This document shows, one piece after another, positions 1 to 13,610 of a stretch of 64,000 nucleotides of DNA. The stretch comes from Ascaris suum (lineage: Eukaryota > Nematoda > Chromadorea > Rhabditida > Ascarididae). The notes under the pieces were generated by a model. The model had not been told where the DNA came from and did not search any database. It worked only from the letters and a program-made list of their open reading frames with translations. The position numbers were made by a program, and so were the translations under genes. The number at the start of each line of letters is the position of its first letter. Within the stretch, counting starts at the first letter, position 1. Where the stretch lies: the NCBI GenBank assembly GCA_013433145.1, contig CM024168.1, positions 14,500,868 to 14,564,867 of the forward strand, read 5' to 3'.

Positions 1-3000
1 AAATCAAAAAAGGACGGTAACAAACGCAGTAATAGAGTAAATTGGCTCTACAAATGCAGTCTAATGTACGCAGACAACTTAGGATAAACCGTGAATAAGG
101 CCACAAAAACAAAATATAAGAGATTTTCTGTCGGCAATAACATGTGCGTATAGCAACCGAAACAATTAGCTTTATGGATTGGGCGCGAGTTACCTCATTG
201 TTTATAGAAACAGAAATCATTGCATTAAATTACTGGAAAAACGCCATTGCAATGACCTATGTGAGATTGAAAGTAATAAAAAAAGACCTATGGCCATTTT
301 GTTTATTCTAATTGAAAAACTAGCGATTCCGTACTTTCAAACATATTTGTCGCAATGCAATGCAATTGTTTTTTTGTGCCCACAAGTGCAATATTCACCC
401 ATTAATTTTCATTTATTCACTTATTCAACGCTTATTTGCATTCGTATTGATGATTATTCAATAGTTTTTACCACTTATCAATGCTTCGTTTAAATGAACA
501 ACTGATGTAGAAATTTCACATTTGTAAGTGAAAATTTTGTTAGCAAAAATTTTCCCTCCTTCAGTATCGTTTATCCCTCTTATCTTCACGGTATTCATGT
601 GCAGTGGCTCTCTATTGCCTTCTCTACTTCTTCGCTTCTACGTGATAGTAGAGCTAATATTACGTTCTTTCAGAGAGAGATTTTTCCCACTAAAGTTCAT
701 CACTTCTTAATCGCAGAATTTTCTGGTCTTTTGAGTTAATAAAAATGATTTATAACTCCTAAATAAAAACAAACCATTAGTTTCTACGCCTAAAAAAACG
801 CTTTTCTTGGATGATAGTTAAGGGAAATTTCTTAGAAAACATGAACTCAGAGAATTTTTTGCAAAGACTTGAGATGGCTTTCGAGGTGAAGGAATTAAAC
901 GTCACAAAAACTGCCAGTAGGATCAACTGTGAATATGGTTAGATAATGGATTGCTTCCTCATAGCAAATTTTTTTGAATGGATTATATAAGCCGCTTCTT
1001 CGTCTAAATGGAGCAATTTCTCTAAAACGAACCAATCACTAAACGATTCATTGGGGATTGAGCAGCAAAGGAAATCACCTTTCCAGCTTAACAAACAGTT
1101 CGACAATCTTTTTCTATTCGACAAGTTTACTTGTCTTCAGTGCGCATAATAAAACGTAAGAATGTTTTCAGTCCTTGCGCCTCAAGCATATCGCTGTTAA
1201 TTTTTGAAAAAATGAGAAGGGGAAAATCAAATATTTTCTTTAACTCGACCAATCCAGCCATAGAAACCGAACAATATCGAAAGAGCGTGTGATACGAGTA
1301 AGCCGAAATGCAGTTAATCTGGTTTATTGTAGGATCCGACCAATTCCGTCCGCCGTTACATTTCCCATCCACTGGTTGGTTGAAATCATTACAGTGAATG
1401 GAAGCTGGAGCATAGTCATGCTATGGAACTAGACCAAAGTTCAAACAATCTTTTTTGGTTATAACTGAGTGGTCCAATCAACCAAATTTTTGTGGTTCAG
1501 GCAGCCGAATGTTTAGAGTACCACAAAAATCCTTGCAATTATACAAATGCGGGAAAAAAACCTTCATCTAGTGGCCTTTTTTTCTGGTTCTGAATAATAA
1601 TTTAATCTGCATTTCAATTGCCTTTTTCTTTGCTTGCGCCAGAATGAAGAAATGATTTCATTACATCATAAACCATTTGAATTATTCTCACGTCATTCTA
1701 CGAAATGCCTGAATAGAACTTTCGAAAGCACTATGTTTTCATCACTTAACAAATCTCTTTCTTCTGAAATTAATTCCAAAAAATAAAATCTACGTTCACT
1801 GAACGTAAGAACAATCGAAGGATAATTTTTCAATCGATGAATTTTTGGAGATAAAAGGAAGTAGGCGGAAATTAGGGATGCTTATAGGAGAGTGTTATTT
1901 AAATTTCTTCAGTGAGGCGTAAGTGAAAATTTGATTAATTTCATTACTATCGTTTTCCCACCTCGGCAGGTGGGTCTTCTAATATCGTAGGGAATTTTTT
2001 CCACAATTATAAAAAGAGGAGGAATCGAAGTGAGAAAAAACGAAAAAAACGGGACTTCAATAGCTATGTTAATTGGATCTTTACGCATACTTATAGACTT
2101 GGAGAAGAATTGCAACAATATATTCGAATCAACACTGCTCTCTTGAAAATAAATTACTCAGTAAACTCATACAGTATTGAAACGTTAAATTTCAAATGCA
2201 ATTCAATATTTTTGGTATTAAATGAGTGGAAAAAGTCTTAGTGATGGACTCTCTGTGATCCTGAAAAAATATTGAGCATATCGACTAAAGTGCTTAAAAG
2301 CTAGCGGAAACCGCTAAATTGAAATTTTTTGCAAGAAAAGAGCCGAACCTATCATCATAGTCATTGAGAGGAGTTTTTCGCCGTCAACTGATTAAAAATT
2401 TCAGCGATAAAAATCATTTAAAAAGTAAATGAACAAATTGATTATCGAAATGTGTTCTCTTCAATTTTAGGATAAAAGAGTGGAGAGCGTAAAACAATCT
2501 TACAGTGGTGCCAAGAAATATGCAAAAAAATGTTGAACTCTATGCAAATATTGGAATATCCAATTCGCTATTAGTTAGTACAAACTGTGAGTAACTGTGA
2601 GTAACGGATGGTATGAAGCTTACAAGAGCACGCATAAATGAAACGTTGTTAATGCAGTTGTGACGGTTTTAAATACATACTTGTCGGTCTCGTTTATTAA
2701 AGCGATATCCCGAGAGATGACTCACAATGACGTTTTTAAATTCATAGGAATATTCCGCAGAAGACGTTTAATTATGCACAAAGAATCGATTCTAAATTAT
2801 AGCGTTCATAAGCAATTATATTCTCTTCTCAGAGGGGCATTTCAAATTTTTTAAAGCTGCATAACAATTAGATGTGATGATCAAAAACAATTATTGGCGT
2901 CATATTACTGCCACTCTATTTTTCATTTTTATTCTTTATATTGGTATGAAAGCAAACGCTATGCGGAATCGAATATTTTCGACTTCTTCTGAAAAGATCT

Positions 3001-5523
3001 TGTAACATAATGCTCAACCCTCCTCATTTTCCTTACCTTCCTTCCTCCTCCTCACTTCCTCTCGGAATAAACCCTTTCAAAACATTTAAGGGATTGTATT
3101 GGAGGAATTCAATTAAAGTTGTATTTGCTTGTGGTAGCAGTTCGAAAAGGAATCTCTTTGATGCTTTCCCGTAGCCTAGACAAGTTTTTGTCTTGGGAGC
3201 GGAGATTTACGACCGAAAGTTAAATAAACAATCAAGCGCACGGTTACCAACCTATCCTTCAATGGTACGATCAACATTAAAAGGCAAAAAAATATTTTTG
3301 AGTTCTCTTATTCCAGACATCTTCAGCAAAAAATTGCGTCATTATCATCACCTCAGGATCCATGTATCAGCAGCTGTCTTAATTCGTTATATCTGTCTGT
3401 CTGTCTGTGCGTCTGCGGATCAATATCCACTCAGATACGTCACCTATTTATAAGAACGAATAAATATAACGGTTCTTCTGTGCATACATTTATAAAATCC
3501 GGTAGGTAAAGAAGATGTGAGGCTCATTTGCATATATAATTCTATGTGACTCGGTCGGTCATTTACTTCTGCTGGCAACCGGGTTAATCTTTTGATCTTT
3601 CCTATGAAAGAATCTCTTCACTAATCAGTTCGGAGTTTCTCAATGCAAGCAATTTTAAAGTCAGTTCTCAATAGATACTCTAGAAAACAACGATGACTCT
3701 TGTGCACTAGCAATTCATGATTGGCTTATGGCATGTATTTCAATGATTAACGCCATCACGGGAAAATATCTCGTTAATTGCTTTGATTTCCAAATGCATC
3801 CCATTCACCTCTCGATTGACTCGATGCTTTGAGGCAATTCGGGAAAAATTTACATGTTCCGGACAAACCTACCGAAAAACTCCTTGTGCTTTGGAGGCAC
3901 TCCACACTCTCTTTGAAACGCAATTACAATAATCAAAATTAATGGAACAGAAAAAGGTAGAGACAATTTTCATCGAATACTGAATTTTCATTTCTGGCGA
4001 AAAATTTTGTGCTGATCACCTGAAAGCATATCACCTTGCAAGCAAAAACTACTGCGAACTTACTCAAGCCATTCTCCATATGAAGCCGTATGCTCCACTT
4101 CATCATTCTACCTGAATCCGCTAAGAAATGAGAAGGCATGCAAAGCGTGAAAAATTAGTGATCTTCCGGCCTTCTGGAAAAAGAAGGCACGAAACATGTT
4201 TCTTCCTTACTGTGTAAGAGGGACAGGACTGGAATTGTTAGTTGCTGATTCTTAAGGGTCATAAGGACGCAATGGAGAGCTTGTGAAAGCTTCAAATATT
4301 GAAAAGATCCCAAAGACATTCTGTTACTTCGAGTAGAAAAAGATGCTTTCGTATTTCGCCTATAAAAAATCCTCGGTTCGGTCTATTTCTCTTGCGCTCT
4401 TGTAAAGTCTCAAACTGTCTTTTTTTTCTCCTCAACTTTGGTTCCATCTCTCCGCTGGAAATTCACGCGTTGCGTGATCAGCCGACACTTCAAATTAAAT
4501 TTCCTCAAATGTGTTTTTCCATCGCGAAAGAATTTTCACGGAAATTCTCTTTACGTTCAGCTCCTTGAGACGCAGTCGCCTACTTTCACCTCCCTTTTCA
4601 ACTCGCAAGATGAAATTTTACTTTATAAGAAACAAACTTTACTGGCGAGAGGTGAACAGTCGACAAGAAGCGTTTGTTTGCTTGCTTAAGTTTGTGTGTT
4701 TGTCTGATTGCCCGTGCTAGCAGTCGAAGAAATATATCGCAAGTGCCGACAGGAAATGCATCTTTGCTATTAAGCGAATTCATTTCGTTTACAACCAACA
4801 ATTATTAAAATATGCACCAAGATGCAATCAATTTTGACTTATTCGACCGTTCGCACAAATAATCTGCACGAAATTCATTTTTTTTTGAGACAGAAGAGGC
4901 ATAAAATGAAAGTTTGATTGTTTGCAAAATGTGTGCAACTTTCGAGGCGCTTTTAAGTGATTAAAACCTTTTTGAAGTGATCAATCAACCTAAGCACTTA
5001 TAAAGGAAAACCATGCATTATATGCATCAAATTTCGTGATTGTTCGCAAATTACAGACTCTCGATAAATATATGGATGGACATATGCAGTCATGTACGCA
5101 CAATCATAATGCACCTTTAAAAATGCAAATTTTCAATGCGCATTAAGCGAACTACAGGAAAATGAGCTTTAAATTAAAGATGTGAGTTTCTTGATCAAGG
5201 CTCTTGATTAAGGAAAAGTGTACATTGCATTCGTGATGGAGAATGTGGTAAATTTCTGTAGTCTCTTTTGACTGAAGAGAAGTTTGCTGAACGTCTAAGC
5301 CAATTTGAGTTCACTGGAGACTACAATGCTGTTGAAGCTTCAATTTTAGGTCCCCCTTCTCAGATCGCTCGCGACAAATAAAGGAAAAAAGAACTAAACT
5401 GTTTTCATTGAATATGACAGAGAGAAGAAGGGAATGAATTACACTTTTTGGAGAAATTTCCTCATCACCAATGCGATAAAATGGTTTATCGACAAATTTT
5501 GCTTACAAACTGCGAACGATAAA

Positions 5524-5660
<137 letters not shown>

Positions 5661-5936
5661 TCATCGTTTGGTTTTGCTCAGTGCGCGGTCGGTTTTAAGA
5701 GAGCTCCGAGCAAAGCAAACTTTTTGGATTTGTCCTACCGAGTCATTCCGACCAGTGGTCTAATCGGGACGCGGGCGGTGCACCAAGTCGCATGGAACAA
5801 CGATGAATCGACTCGTCAGTATCCGATGGGCAGGAGACGAGCCTAAGCCCTTACCTTCACGCTACCTCACAACTTCAGCTAAAGGAAGTGGTAGTGATAT
5901 GAAGAGACATTTATTCGTAATGAATGCTTTGTCGAT

Positions 5937-5956
5937 TCAAGTAAACAAGTAAACAA

Positions 5957-5994
<38 letters not shown>

Positions 5995-6013
5995 TTATTT
6001 ATTTGTTTACTTA
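5937..6013. repeat. AT/TTTA microsatellite inside an inverted repeat
   Basis: A core of about 16 AT units (about 5959-5990) runs into TTTA units. The left flank holds two copies of AAGTAAACAA and the right flank (6004-6013) holds its reverse complement TTGTTTACTT, so the strand can fold into a long AT-rich hairpin. This could be a remnant of a small inverted-repeat element; no target-site duplication was identified. Confidence 0.75.
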
Positions 6014-8065
6014 AAACGATTACTAAACATTCCGATTGTTTTCCAACTTCCGCTTTGTATTCTTTCGACTCATTGGTTAAACAGCTTTTTAGTCTCCATC
6101 ATCTTTTCCAGCTATCTGACAACCCTGAGTATAGCAGTGGCTTTTTTCAGCAGCAGAAATAAGTAGGTATGAACGGGAGCAATCCGTGAGCTTCCTTGCG
6201 CTTTTAATCTACATCGAGAGTTTAAGCTGAGAAATGCTGACCAAAATGTTTCCACTGTGAACATTTGCCAAAGCAAATCGCCACCAGTCATTAGGACGAT
6301 CAACGTCGAATTATTGGTAATATGCGTTTGCAAGAATGAACATTTCAGTCGTATAGGATGCGACTTGAAGAGAGTTATTCGTTACTCATCGTGATGTAAA
6401 ACGTTGCCATTAGTTATATTATAGAAACGATACCGATATAAGCTGCGTTATTTGTAAAGAGAAGTTGAAGATATAAGAAAGAATTTTCAGACTGTATGAT
6501 CATGTTGTAATTGTCTTTTCTATCGGCACATCTATCGTTCAAAACATTCGAGAAACATTTCATTCGTGAAAATCTTCACACGTAGTTATAAAATCTTGCA
6601 AAACTTTTCTTCTCTTCGAAGTATTAGCCATTTATCCGAATCATATTGCGGGAAGGGTCCCTCTGTTGTGTCTTGAAACATATAATTCAAGTTTATTGAG
6701 CGATTTCTTTCACACTGTCGTCTTGAGCGCTCAGAGGAAGGTATCACCGAAACAACGAGAAACGCTTTATTCGCTTGGGCGAATATTTTTTAGGAGTGCC
6801 CAATGTGACGATCATCGTGATGAGTATTTATGGCCCGAATATTTGCCCTGTTCTTTCTTCATTTGCTGAATTTTTTGTACGAAAACGAAAACATCGACGC
6901 TAAAGGTACATGTTAGTGATAGTAAATGCTTATCATGATAATATTCAACTGGGAGTATTTGATATTCCTCATTATAGCATTTATACGGAACAATTTTCGC
7001 ACATGTAACGTCGTAAATTGCAGGAAACGAGCTTTTCTGCGAAAAGGTGCTTCCGTTAAAAACAACCATTCGAAGGAAATGAATGCACCTGTGAGGTAAT
7101 TATTGATGTTGTTTCCCTTAAAACGACAACCGAGATAAATAGGACGCATGTACAGCGTTAATAAGACCATGTTTTCCTCTCCGCTCTTCGCAAAAAACCT
7201 GCTGCACATAAAAAGTGAGGAAATCATGAAAAAAAGGAATGAAATTCATAAAATACCGGGACTTCACACTACAGTATGTAATTTTCCACTTCTTGCTTCA
7301 TGGTTCTGCGAATGTTGAAAAGAACTTATGCGAAATATATTTGAAATCTTGCTATGTACCTCCTTCTGCATTGTTTTTCAAGCTGATTAATTAGCTTCGA
7401 AAGAACTTATTGGTATGATTGAAGATACTGGAAAATTTGACTGCATTTTGCGACATGAGGAGTTCCATTTCACATGAATCGAGTCAGAAAAAAGGACCTC
7501 ATATGGAAAATTTGTTTCAGTGAACTGCAGGGAGGAGGGGACGTGAGGCATTCGTGTGATCCGGAATGAAAACTGTCCTCACTCGACCAGTGCACATTTA
7601 TAGGAACTTGGCAAAAACTTCATGGCCTTTTAAAACGGCATATCGGGAGTTAATGAAAAGTGCAACACGAAATGCGAATGAAGTTAATTCACTGACGGAA
7701 AGTTGAAAATAAACGGTATGCATCAAGGACAACTGAAATGCGCAAATGCATTTTCGTAAAACAAAAAAGAGAATAACATTTGCCAAATCCTCGAGAGAAT
7801 TCATCAGAGGAAGCGCCTCAGCGATCTTTGAAATTTAAAGGTTAAATGCCGGTCACATAATACCATCTAGTTGTCACTCCAATCAAGAATCTATCGTAAA
7901 ATCCTAAGTAAGTAGAATTCTCCTTAAGTAAAAATCTCCGCTTTGAGCATCAGGAATTATTATAGGCTCTCTAGATTAATAGCCATTAGAAAATGACCGA
8001 TAAAGGATGTTGCTACATGAGTTCAAGTATACTTTAGAGGTTGCGATCTTTCGTGCGCTCATGTT

Positions 8066-8084
8066 GGGGGGGGGGGGGGGGGGG
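8066..8084 (+). repeat. Poly-G run (19)
   Basis: A run of 19 G residues, followed by CGCCCC. A second run of the same length lies about 360 bp downstream on the same strand. Exact length is vulnerable to sequencing error. Confidence 0.9.
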
Positions 8085-8444
8085 CGCCCCACGATCCTCT
8101 AGTATACTAGCGCAACATCTTACATTACATTATCCAGTATCGTTGCCAACAAAAAATACAACACTTTTATGGGAATATGCACAGCCATATTTCTATAAAC
8201 AACGCATTCCTGAGACTGTGAAAAAAGCAAGAAAAGGAGTTTTTTCATAGCTTTGCTTTTCCCGCTTTATGTCTTGTTCAAATATGTATTTAGACACTTC
8301 ATCAACGTCTCTAAAACCAACTTCGTATGAGGCTTTAGATGACTACTGTAGTTCCATTATGAACAAAAAAAGAGGCGGCGCCAACGAGATCCTAATAAGG
8401 AACTCCGCTCTTCTCAGCAAAAGCTCTGTCGACTATGCTACTTA

Positions 8445-8463
8445 GGGGGGGGGGGGGGGGGGG
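8445..8463 (+). repeat. Poly-G run (19)
   Basis: Second G19 run, same orientation as the one at 8066-8084. The 360 bp between them shows no recognised gene. Confidence 0.9.
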
Positions 8464-9292
8464 AGGTCACTTCGTATGCAACACCTTCGAACTGATAGCA
8501 GTATTAATTTGAAAGTTAGCTTTGTGCTCTTACAAAATCCGTTGCAATATGTGCACAGTAGAACTGATGTGATCTCGCCAGCAAATGCATCCGTGGCTTC
8601 ATTTGAAAACCGTCTGCGTGCGCAAAGGTCATTAAATGAAAGCATACTTGTTACCTCAAACTTTTTGAGTGAACCTTTAGTAAGCACACCAAGCAGAATC
8701 ACTTCACTTCGCTCTATCAGCAATAAATGCTGCGGATTTGCGTCCAGAAATGGTTTGTTCAATTACACGCCCAATTCCTGTCGTAGCATAGAAAAGAGGA
8801 AAATATTCGTAGTAAATGAAACAGAGACCGGATATATAGACCACATATATCCATAGATATACTGAAGAAATGTATATGCTCTCTCACTATACATTTGCCA
8901 TTGATGTTTTTTTTTTTTTTTTTGGCGGACAAGGACATATGCGGAATAAAAATAAGCTCACTCAGTGATATAATTCCCTCTTTGAAGTTTATGAAGCCTC
9001 TAAATTCTCTTTTATGAATGAACGTCATAAGAACACTGAAAAACGTTGCCATGTGTTAGACAAAATTTGATACCAATCGCAAAAGCCCAATTTCCTCATG
9101 GCTGTCCCGTGTCACAACTTCACCCGTCAACAGTCGAAACCTCAACCGGTGCACCGATAGGTTGATCGTTTGATGATCGACAAATAGGATAGTCTATTGA
9201 GTAAAGCAAAACAAGTCCATTCCATTACATCTGCAGAGATATCGAATCATAAAAAAGCTTCTGACTAACTAGTAATACAACGAATTAACGTT

Positions 9293-9298
9293 TTTATT
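9293..9298 (-). terminator. AATAAA polyadenylation signal overlapping a stop codon
   Basis: On the minus strand the SSP coding sequence ends GAA TAA and the next bases are AAAC, so AATAAA spans the last base of the final sense codon, the stop codon and the following bases. No other AATAAA was seen in the next 110 nt, so the 3' UTR is probably only a few tens of nucleotides. Confidence 0.7.
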
Positions 9299-11522
9299 CT
9301 ATGAATTCGTGAGCGCTTTTAACGGGCATAATCATCTCTCCGGCTTGTGCACCTTCCTTGAACGGCGCATGCGCGTCGGTTTCCTCATCAGGCACTTCCG
9401 CCCATTGGATGACGAATTTGTCGTCTGTCGGTGACCCCTCAAGACGGATTATTGTAAGATCGGCTTGAGTGGACTTTTCTATGAATCCGTAGACTGGGAT
9501 TACACGATAGGACTCATTATTCGATGTTTCCATCTTAAAAATTACTATTACATTTTTTTAAACCTTAAAGCATGAATTCCGAACAGCGCTCTTTAGCAAC
9601 CAATTCGAATCGCTCGTTATAGCAGTTATACTCTGTGAGGCACAATACTATCGGCACCGTCTAATAGTGAGGCGTTTATATGAATGAATGAAATCTTATG
9701 AATGAAATACATTTTGTAATGCCAATACCCTTCAAAGCACAAAAAGTGGTGGTTCACGTGCAAGAATAAGAGCTTTTCCATCGTTCAGCGTACTTGTGCC
9801 TATTCCCCTCTCATTTCGTAAATAAAGGTTCAAAACATAAGGAATTAAAAAATATCAGTGTGAATAAAATCAGACAATGAGAATAATAGAACTATCGGTC
9901 GTTCATGTAGCCTGGCCTAACTTTCTTATACTGTCGTATTGTTGCGCTAACGTCTTGTACATAGACTCTCTATGGAGTTTGTGGTATACTCGAGTTTATA
10001 ACTTTCATTGTTTACTACAGCAGGAAGGTTGCTATCGTTTTGATGGTGACCGTAATTGAAAGCAAATTCAGCCCACGTGTGATCGTAGTACTTTCGAGTT
10101 TCACAAGTTAGGTGAGCGAAGTAGTTATGTTTTGTTGAGAAGAATAATTCATTTTTAAGGAGGTCCCAGGAATAAGGCACGTTTCGAATTTTTTTGCTCC
10201 CAGCATAGGATTTATATCTTCCTTCATTTGCTGTAATTAAGTTTGTATGCACTGTGCTGAACTCAGTTCAGGTGAGTCGTTTTTGAAAATGTTTGCTTTT
10301 TTCTAGCATATCTATTTTCTATGGAGTGTGCTGCTTCTATAGTTAGGTGAGTGAATCATGTGAGAACGAGGAACATTGAATAACGGGTCATAAACCACGT
10401 CTGCAAATGAAACTTCATTGTATCAAGAACATGGCAAGCAGAACGCTACAGTTTAACAAGAACAGAGTGGAGAATAGTTTGGGCAGCCTCAGAAAATATC
10501 GGTCGGCAGCTAAAACTGTTGATGCACTGAAGCACTGGGCTTTCCATGCATTCGTTGTTTGAGGCGGCGTATAAATGAAAAGACGGATATGCTGAACTTC
10601 AAATGGAATATTTCGCTTGGGCGCCGGAGTTTTGCGCTAGAAAAGACTTCAGCGAAAAAAAAAACGAGGATCAACAAGATAGGGCATGACTCTGGAGGCC
10701 CCAGAACAACCCGTTGGGGATCCTGTGATCCTTGACAGACGCCAGGTTGATAATTTCCAAATGGGATTGCTCATGAGGATGCATTTTGCCAGAATGGTCT
10801 TTTATAGCCTCAAAGAAAGACCAGTTCCTTGTCACATGCTCTAATCATCTTTCGGGTATTAAAATCTGTGCCTAATTTTTTTGTGCCTAATTTGGAAGAG
10901 AGCCTAATTTTTTCAGCCTCCATAAGAATGAGTTAACTTCATTTAAAAAAATGTGATTTCAAAAGCGATCAGTGCTGCAATAATAGCGGGATTCCATTTC
11001 TACGGCCGCCTGTGTCCTGTCCTGCTATTTTATTGTCAGTTATAAATATCCCTTTACAATATGAACTCTCAGAGCATCTGAATGCTTGAGCCAAAAACCA
11101 CTTACTGCTTCCCGTTATCAACGAAGTCTCATAATAAACAATCTACCATTTTAATTGAGCGATCCCTTTTAAAGCGAGAAAGCCAACTCAGCTGTCAATA
11201 AAAACCACACTACGCATATTTCAGCATCATTATCACTTCTCTTTAATGCTAATTTCCAAGTTTTAAGGTGTGATCAAGATTTCCTCTTACACCTTCCACG
11301 TGTGCCATTACGCTTTTTTCCGATCCTGCTGGTGCAATTAAAGACACATAACGCCCTATTCATCTGTCTACCTACCTGAAGTATCTCATATGGAAGAGAA
11401 GTGAACATCGAGAAGTGCACCTTAAATGTCAATCGATTCTCAGTTAGGTTGATAACGCTGAATGTGGACGTGTCACCAGAAGCTGCAAACGTCGCACCTG
11501 GTGGATCAATATTCAATGCCAT
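9294..11522 (-). CDS. Sperm-specific SSP-family protein, MSP domain (2 exons)
   Basis: Predicted 113-residue protein close in length to nematode SSP (sperm-specific family, class P) proteins, which are small MSP-fold beta-sandwich proteins of sperm. Exon 1 (11522-11421, 34 codons) starts MALNIDPPGATF, the usual opening with a DPP motif, and ends ENRLTFK before a GTGCAC donor. Exon 2 (9533-9294, 79 codons plus stop) follows a TTTTTAAG acceptor and carries the hallmarks SNNESYRV, PVYGFIE, a Q-W-A-E-V-P segment, and the ending APFKEGAQAGE. The join is in phase 0 and restores the family's FK-x-x-T-SNNESYRV block. The intron is long (about 1.9 kb). There is no signal peptide or membrane segment, as expected for a cytosolic protein. 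Family knowledge links such genes to male germline expression; nothing here shows that directly. The C-terminal extension after GEMIMPVK is slightly longer than I expect. Confidence 0.9.
9534..11420 (-). other. Intron of the SSP gene
   Basis: A 1,887-bp intron, large for a gene of 342 coding bases. It contains a 101-codon open frame at 9947-10252 (minus strand) and a slightly GC-richer patch near 10610-10760, neither with a recognisable domain. I see no nested gene that I can support. Confidence 0.75.
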
Positions 11523-13610
11523 CGTTTCCTTCTAAACAAACCCGGATCAGCCACACGCTCTCTACCTTGAGAACTGAGGTTCGAAATGAAGCAGCCTTCT
11601 TCATTTATTCCCTATATCTATTTGACTTGCAAATTCTTTCATCCGATTTCACGTAAACAAATTTTTTTCGCATAGCAACGATTCCGTTGATTCACTGCAG
11701 CATAAATACACATCACATTCATCTTCAAAACTGCTGATGCGTTTTTGCCATATTTCCGTAAGCGTTGACTTTCGATAAGTAGGATTGACTCATTTGCAAC
11801 ATCATCAACGATCGATCACTGCAATATGGAAATAAAGCTAAAATTGATCCCCATTGCCGGTTTGACTTCCTCATCCCTTTCGCGACGATTTTTCCGGCGA
11901 TGCTGTTTCAATTCCCAAACAGAAAATAATGGCTGCGGAAGGTTTGGACGGCATGGTGGGTGGTAAAGTTGAGTGAAGACGCTATCATAGCCGCAGTGAA
12001 GGGAAGTTGAGAGGCATGCCCGGATGTACTGCCACATAAAGGTAAGATTGCTTGGGCCAGCTTGCTCTTTCTTTCTCCTTTGACGTCCTCACAAACTTTT
12101 AGAAAACAGGCGTAATCCACTTGTAATTATCTTCTTTGTTTTCGCATAGTCGACCAACAACACTTCCTCCTGATCGAATCCAGCCGGTGCCACAACCTTT
12201 CCTGTAAGTACCCCAAGCAAGCTCCGACCCCTTTGACCTCGACTTCCAGTGATGAATAATGATCTATCACCTGTTACGATCGTATCAAGGAAGTCCTTCG
12301 TATGATGGCAGTAAACCAGTCATGATTATGACAGCAATACTTAAAAAGGCCCTATCTTTTCTTTCTTCTTCCAACAAATTTGCCGGTTACAATCCACTAC
12401 TTCTTCCATACGAGCAAGTTTTACGACTGATCACCTCAGCGAACCCCTTAGATGGAGCTCACCTTTGAACCAGTGTCCTTCGTCACCTAAACTTTGCCGC
12501 CCACAGATTAACTTTAAGAGAGGACATCTCACATCATAAATCTGATTCAATAACAAAAGTTTCAATCCGGTCCATTTATTGAAACACATTTTCTCGACCA
12601 AGTGCGAACATATATTTTAGTTATTGTCCATACGTCTGAAACTTCAGCTGATCCCCATGTCTCCATTTCAGTGACCACCTTTCGCCCAACCATGCAAACG
12701 ATGAAGTAAACCTTAACATGGAATTTCCTGTGTCGCTGTCCGATCTGCAGGTTCCATAAACCAAAGAAACAAGGCAAATCTCAACGTTGAGCATGTATTT
12801 CAACAAACTTCCTAGACATTTCACGTCTAGAAATAAAGAACGAAACAAACAACTACGCCATTAAACGCGAGGTAAAAGCAGAATCAACAAAATCAACAAC
12901 AACGAACAGCAACAATAACGCGAAGCAACAAAACCCGTCTTCAACAACTGCTAAATACTGCCGACAACTCTCGTTTTATAGGAACAGTTTGAAAACGTCA
13001 ACAGACAAAAGATGGTCGAGATGGTGGCATGGAAGTGGTGTTCTACGAGCAACTGACAGCTGTTAAATGGTTCCTTCTATAATGATCCAATGCATTGCAA
13101 TTGCAAATAAAGATGCACTTAATGCTGCACTATTAAGATGTGAACCCCCCATTCAATGGAGTAAAAGAAGATGTGAAAGGTAGATTCAAGTGGTAGAATA
13201 AAAATCGGGAAGTGGCGAACATATTCGTTTAATAACTAAGTGATACTCTCCTTCACATATGACAGCGAGTTCTTTAGTCCTCTATCATAGAGAAGGAAAG
13301 GAAAAAGATGAATACAAGCTAAGAAAGAGTGTAAATCTTCTAAAACAGTCGACAATTGCCGAGAAAACCCGTCTTGTCTCAAGCGAAAATCCTATGCGAT
13401 AATATCCATTAGAAAAACCGCTATAAAATTCTATTCCACAATACCCCGTCTGATGTTCATAGAAATAATTTCGAGTCAAAAACCTATTCGCTACTTCTCA
13501 CTTTATGAAACACCCTAAACTCTACCCTTATACTTCAATTGTCAGCTGTTCACTGCAATCTCATCGTATATGTGAAGTGTGAACGAAATTCGGAAGCAAT
13601 TTTTAGTGCA
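11523..13610. other. Spacer between UTP20 3' end and SSP gene
   Basis: About 2.1 kb between the UTP20 stop and the start codon of the downstream same-strand SSP gene. Open frames at 11816-12120 and 12562-12848 are unremarkable and mostly overlap in several frames. It must hold the UTP20 3' UTR and probably the SSP promoter. A CATAAA at 13502-13507, about 104 nt after the UTP20 stop, is a possible variant polyadenylation signal. The spacing does not look like a nematode operon, where genes typically sit about 100 bp apart. Confidence 0.55.

Noticed and set aside
8442..8856. Overlapping 126- and 106-codon frames beside a G19 run
   Set aside because: They overlap on opposite strands, one running through the homopolymer, and show no family resemblance.
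9947..10252. 101-codon minus-strand frame in the SSP intron
   Set aside because: The SSP exons join perfectly without it, and it resembles no MSP or other family I know.
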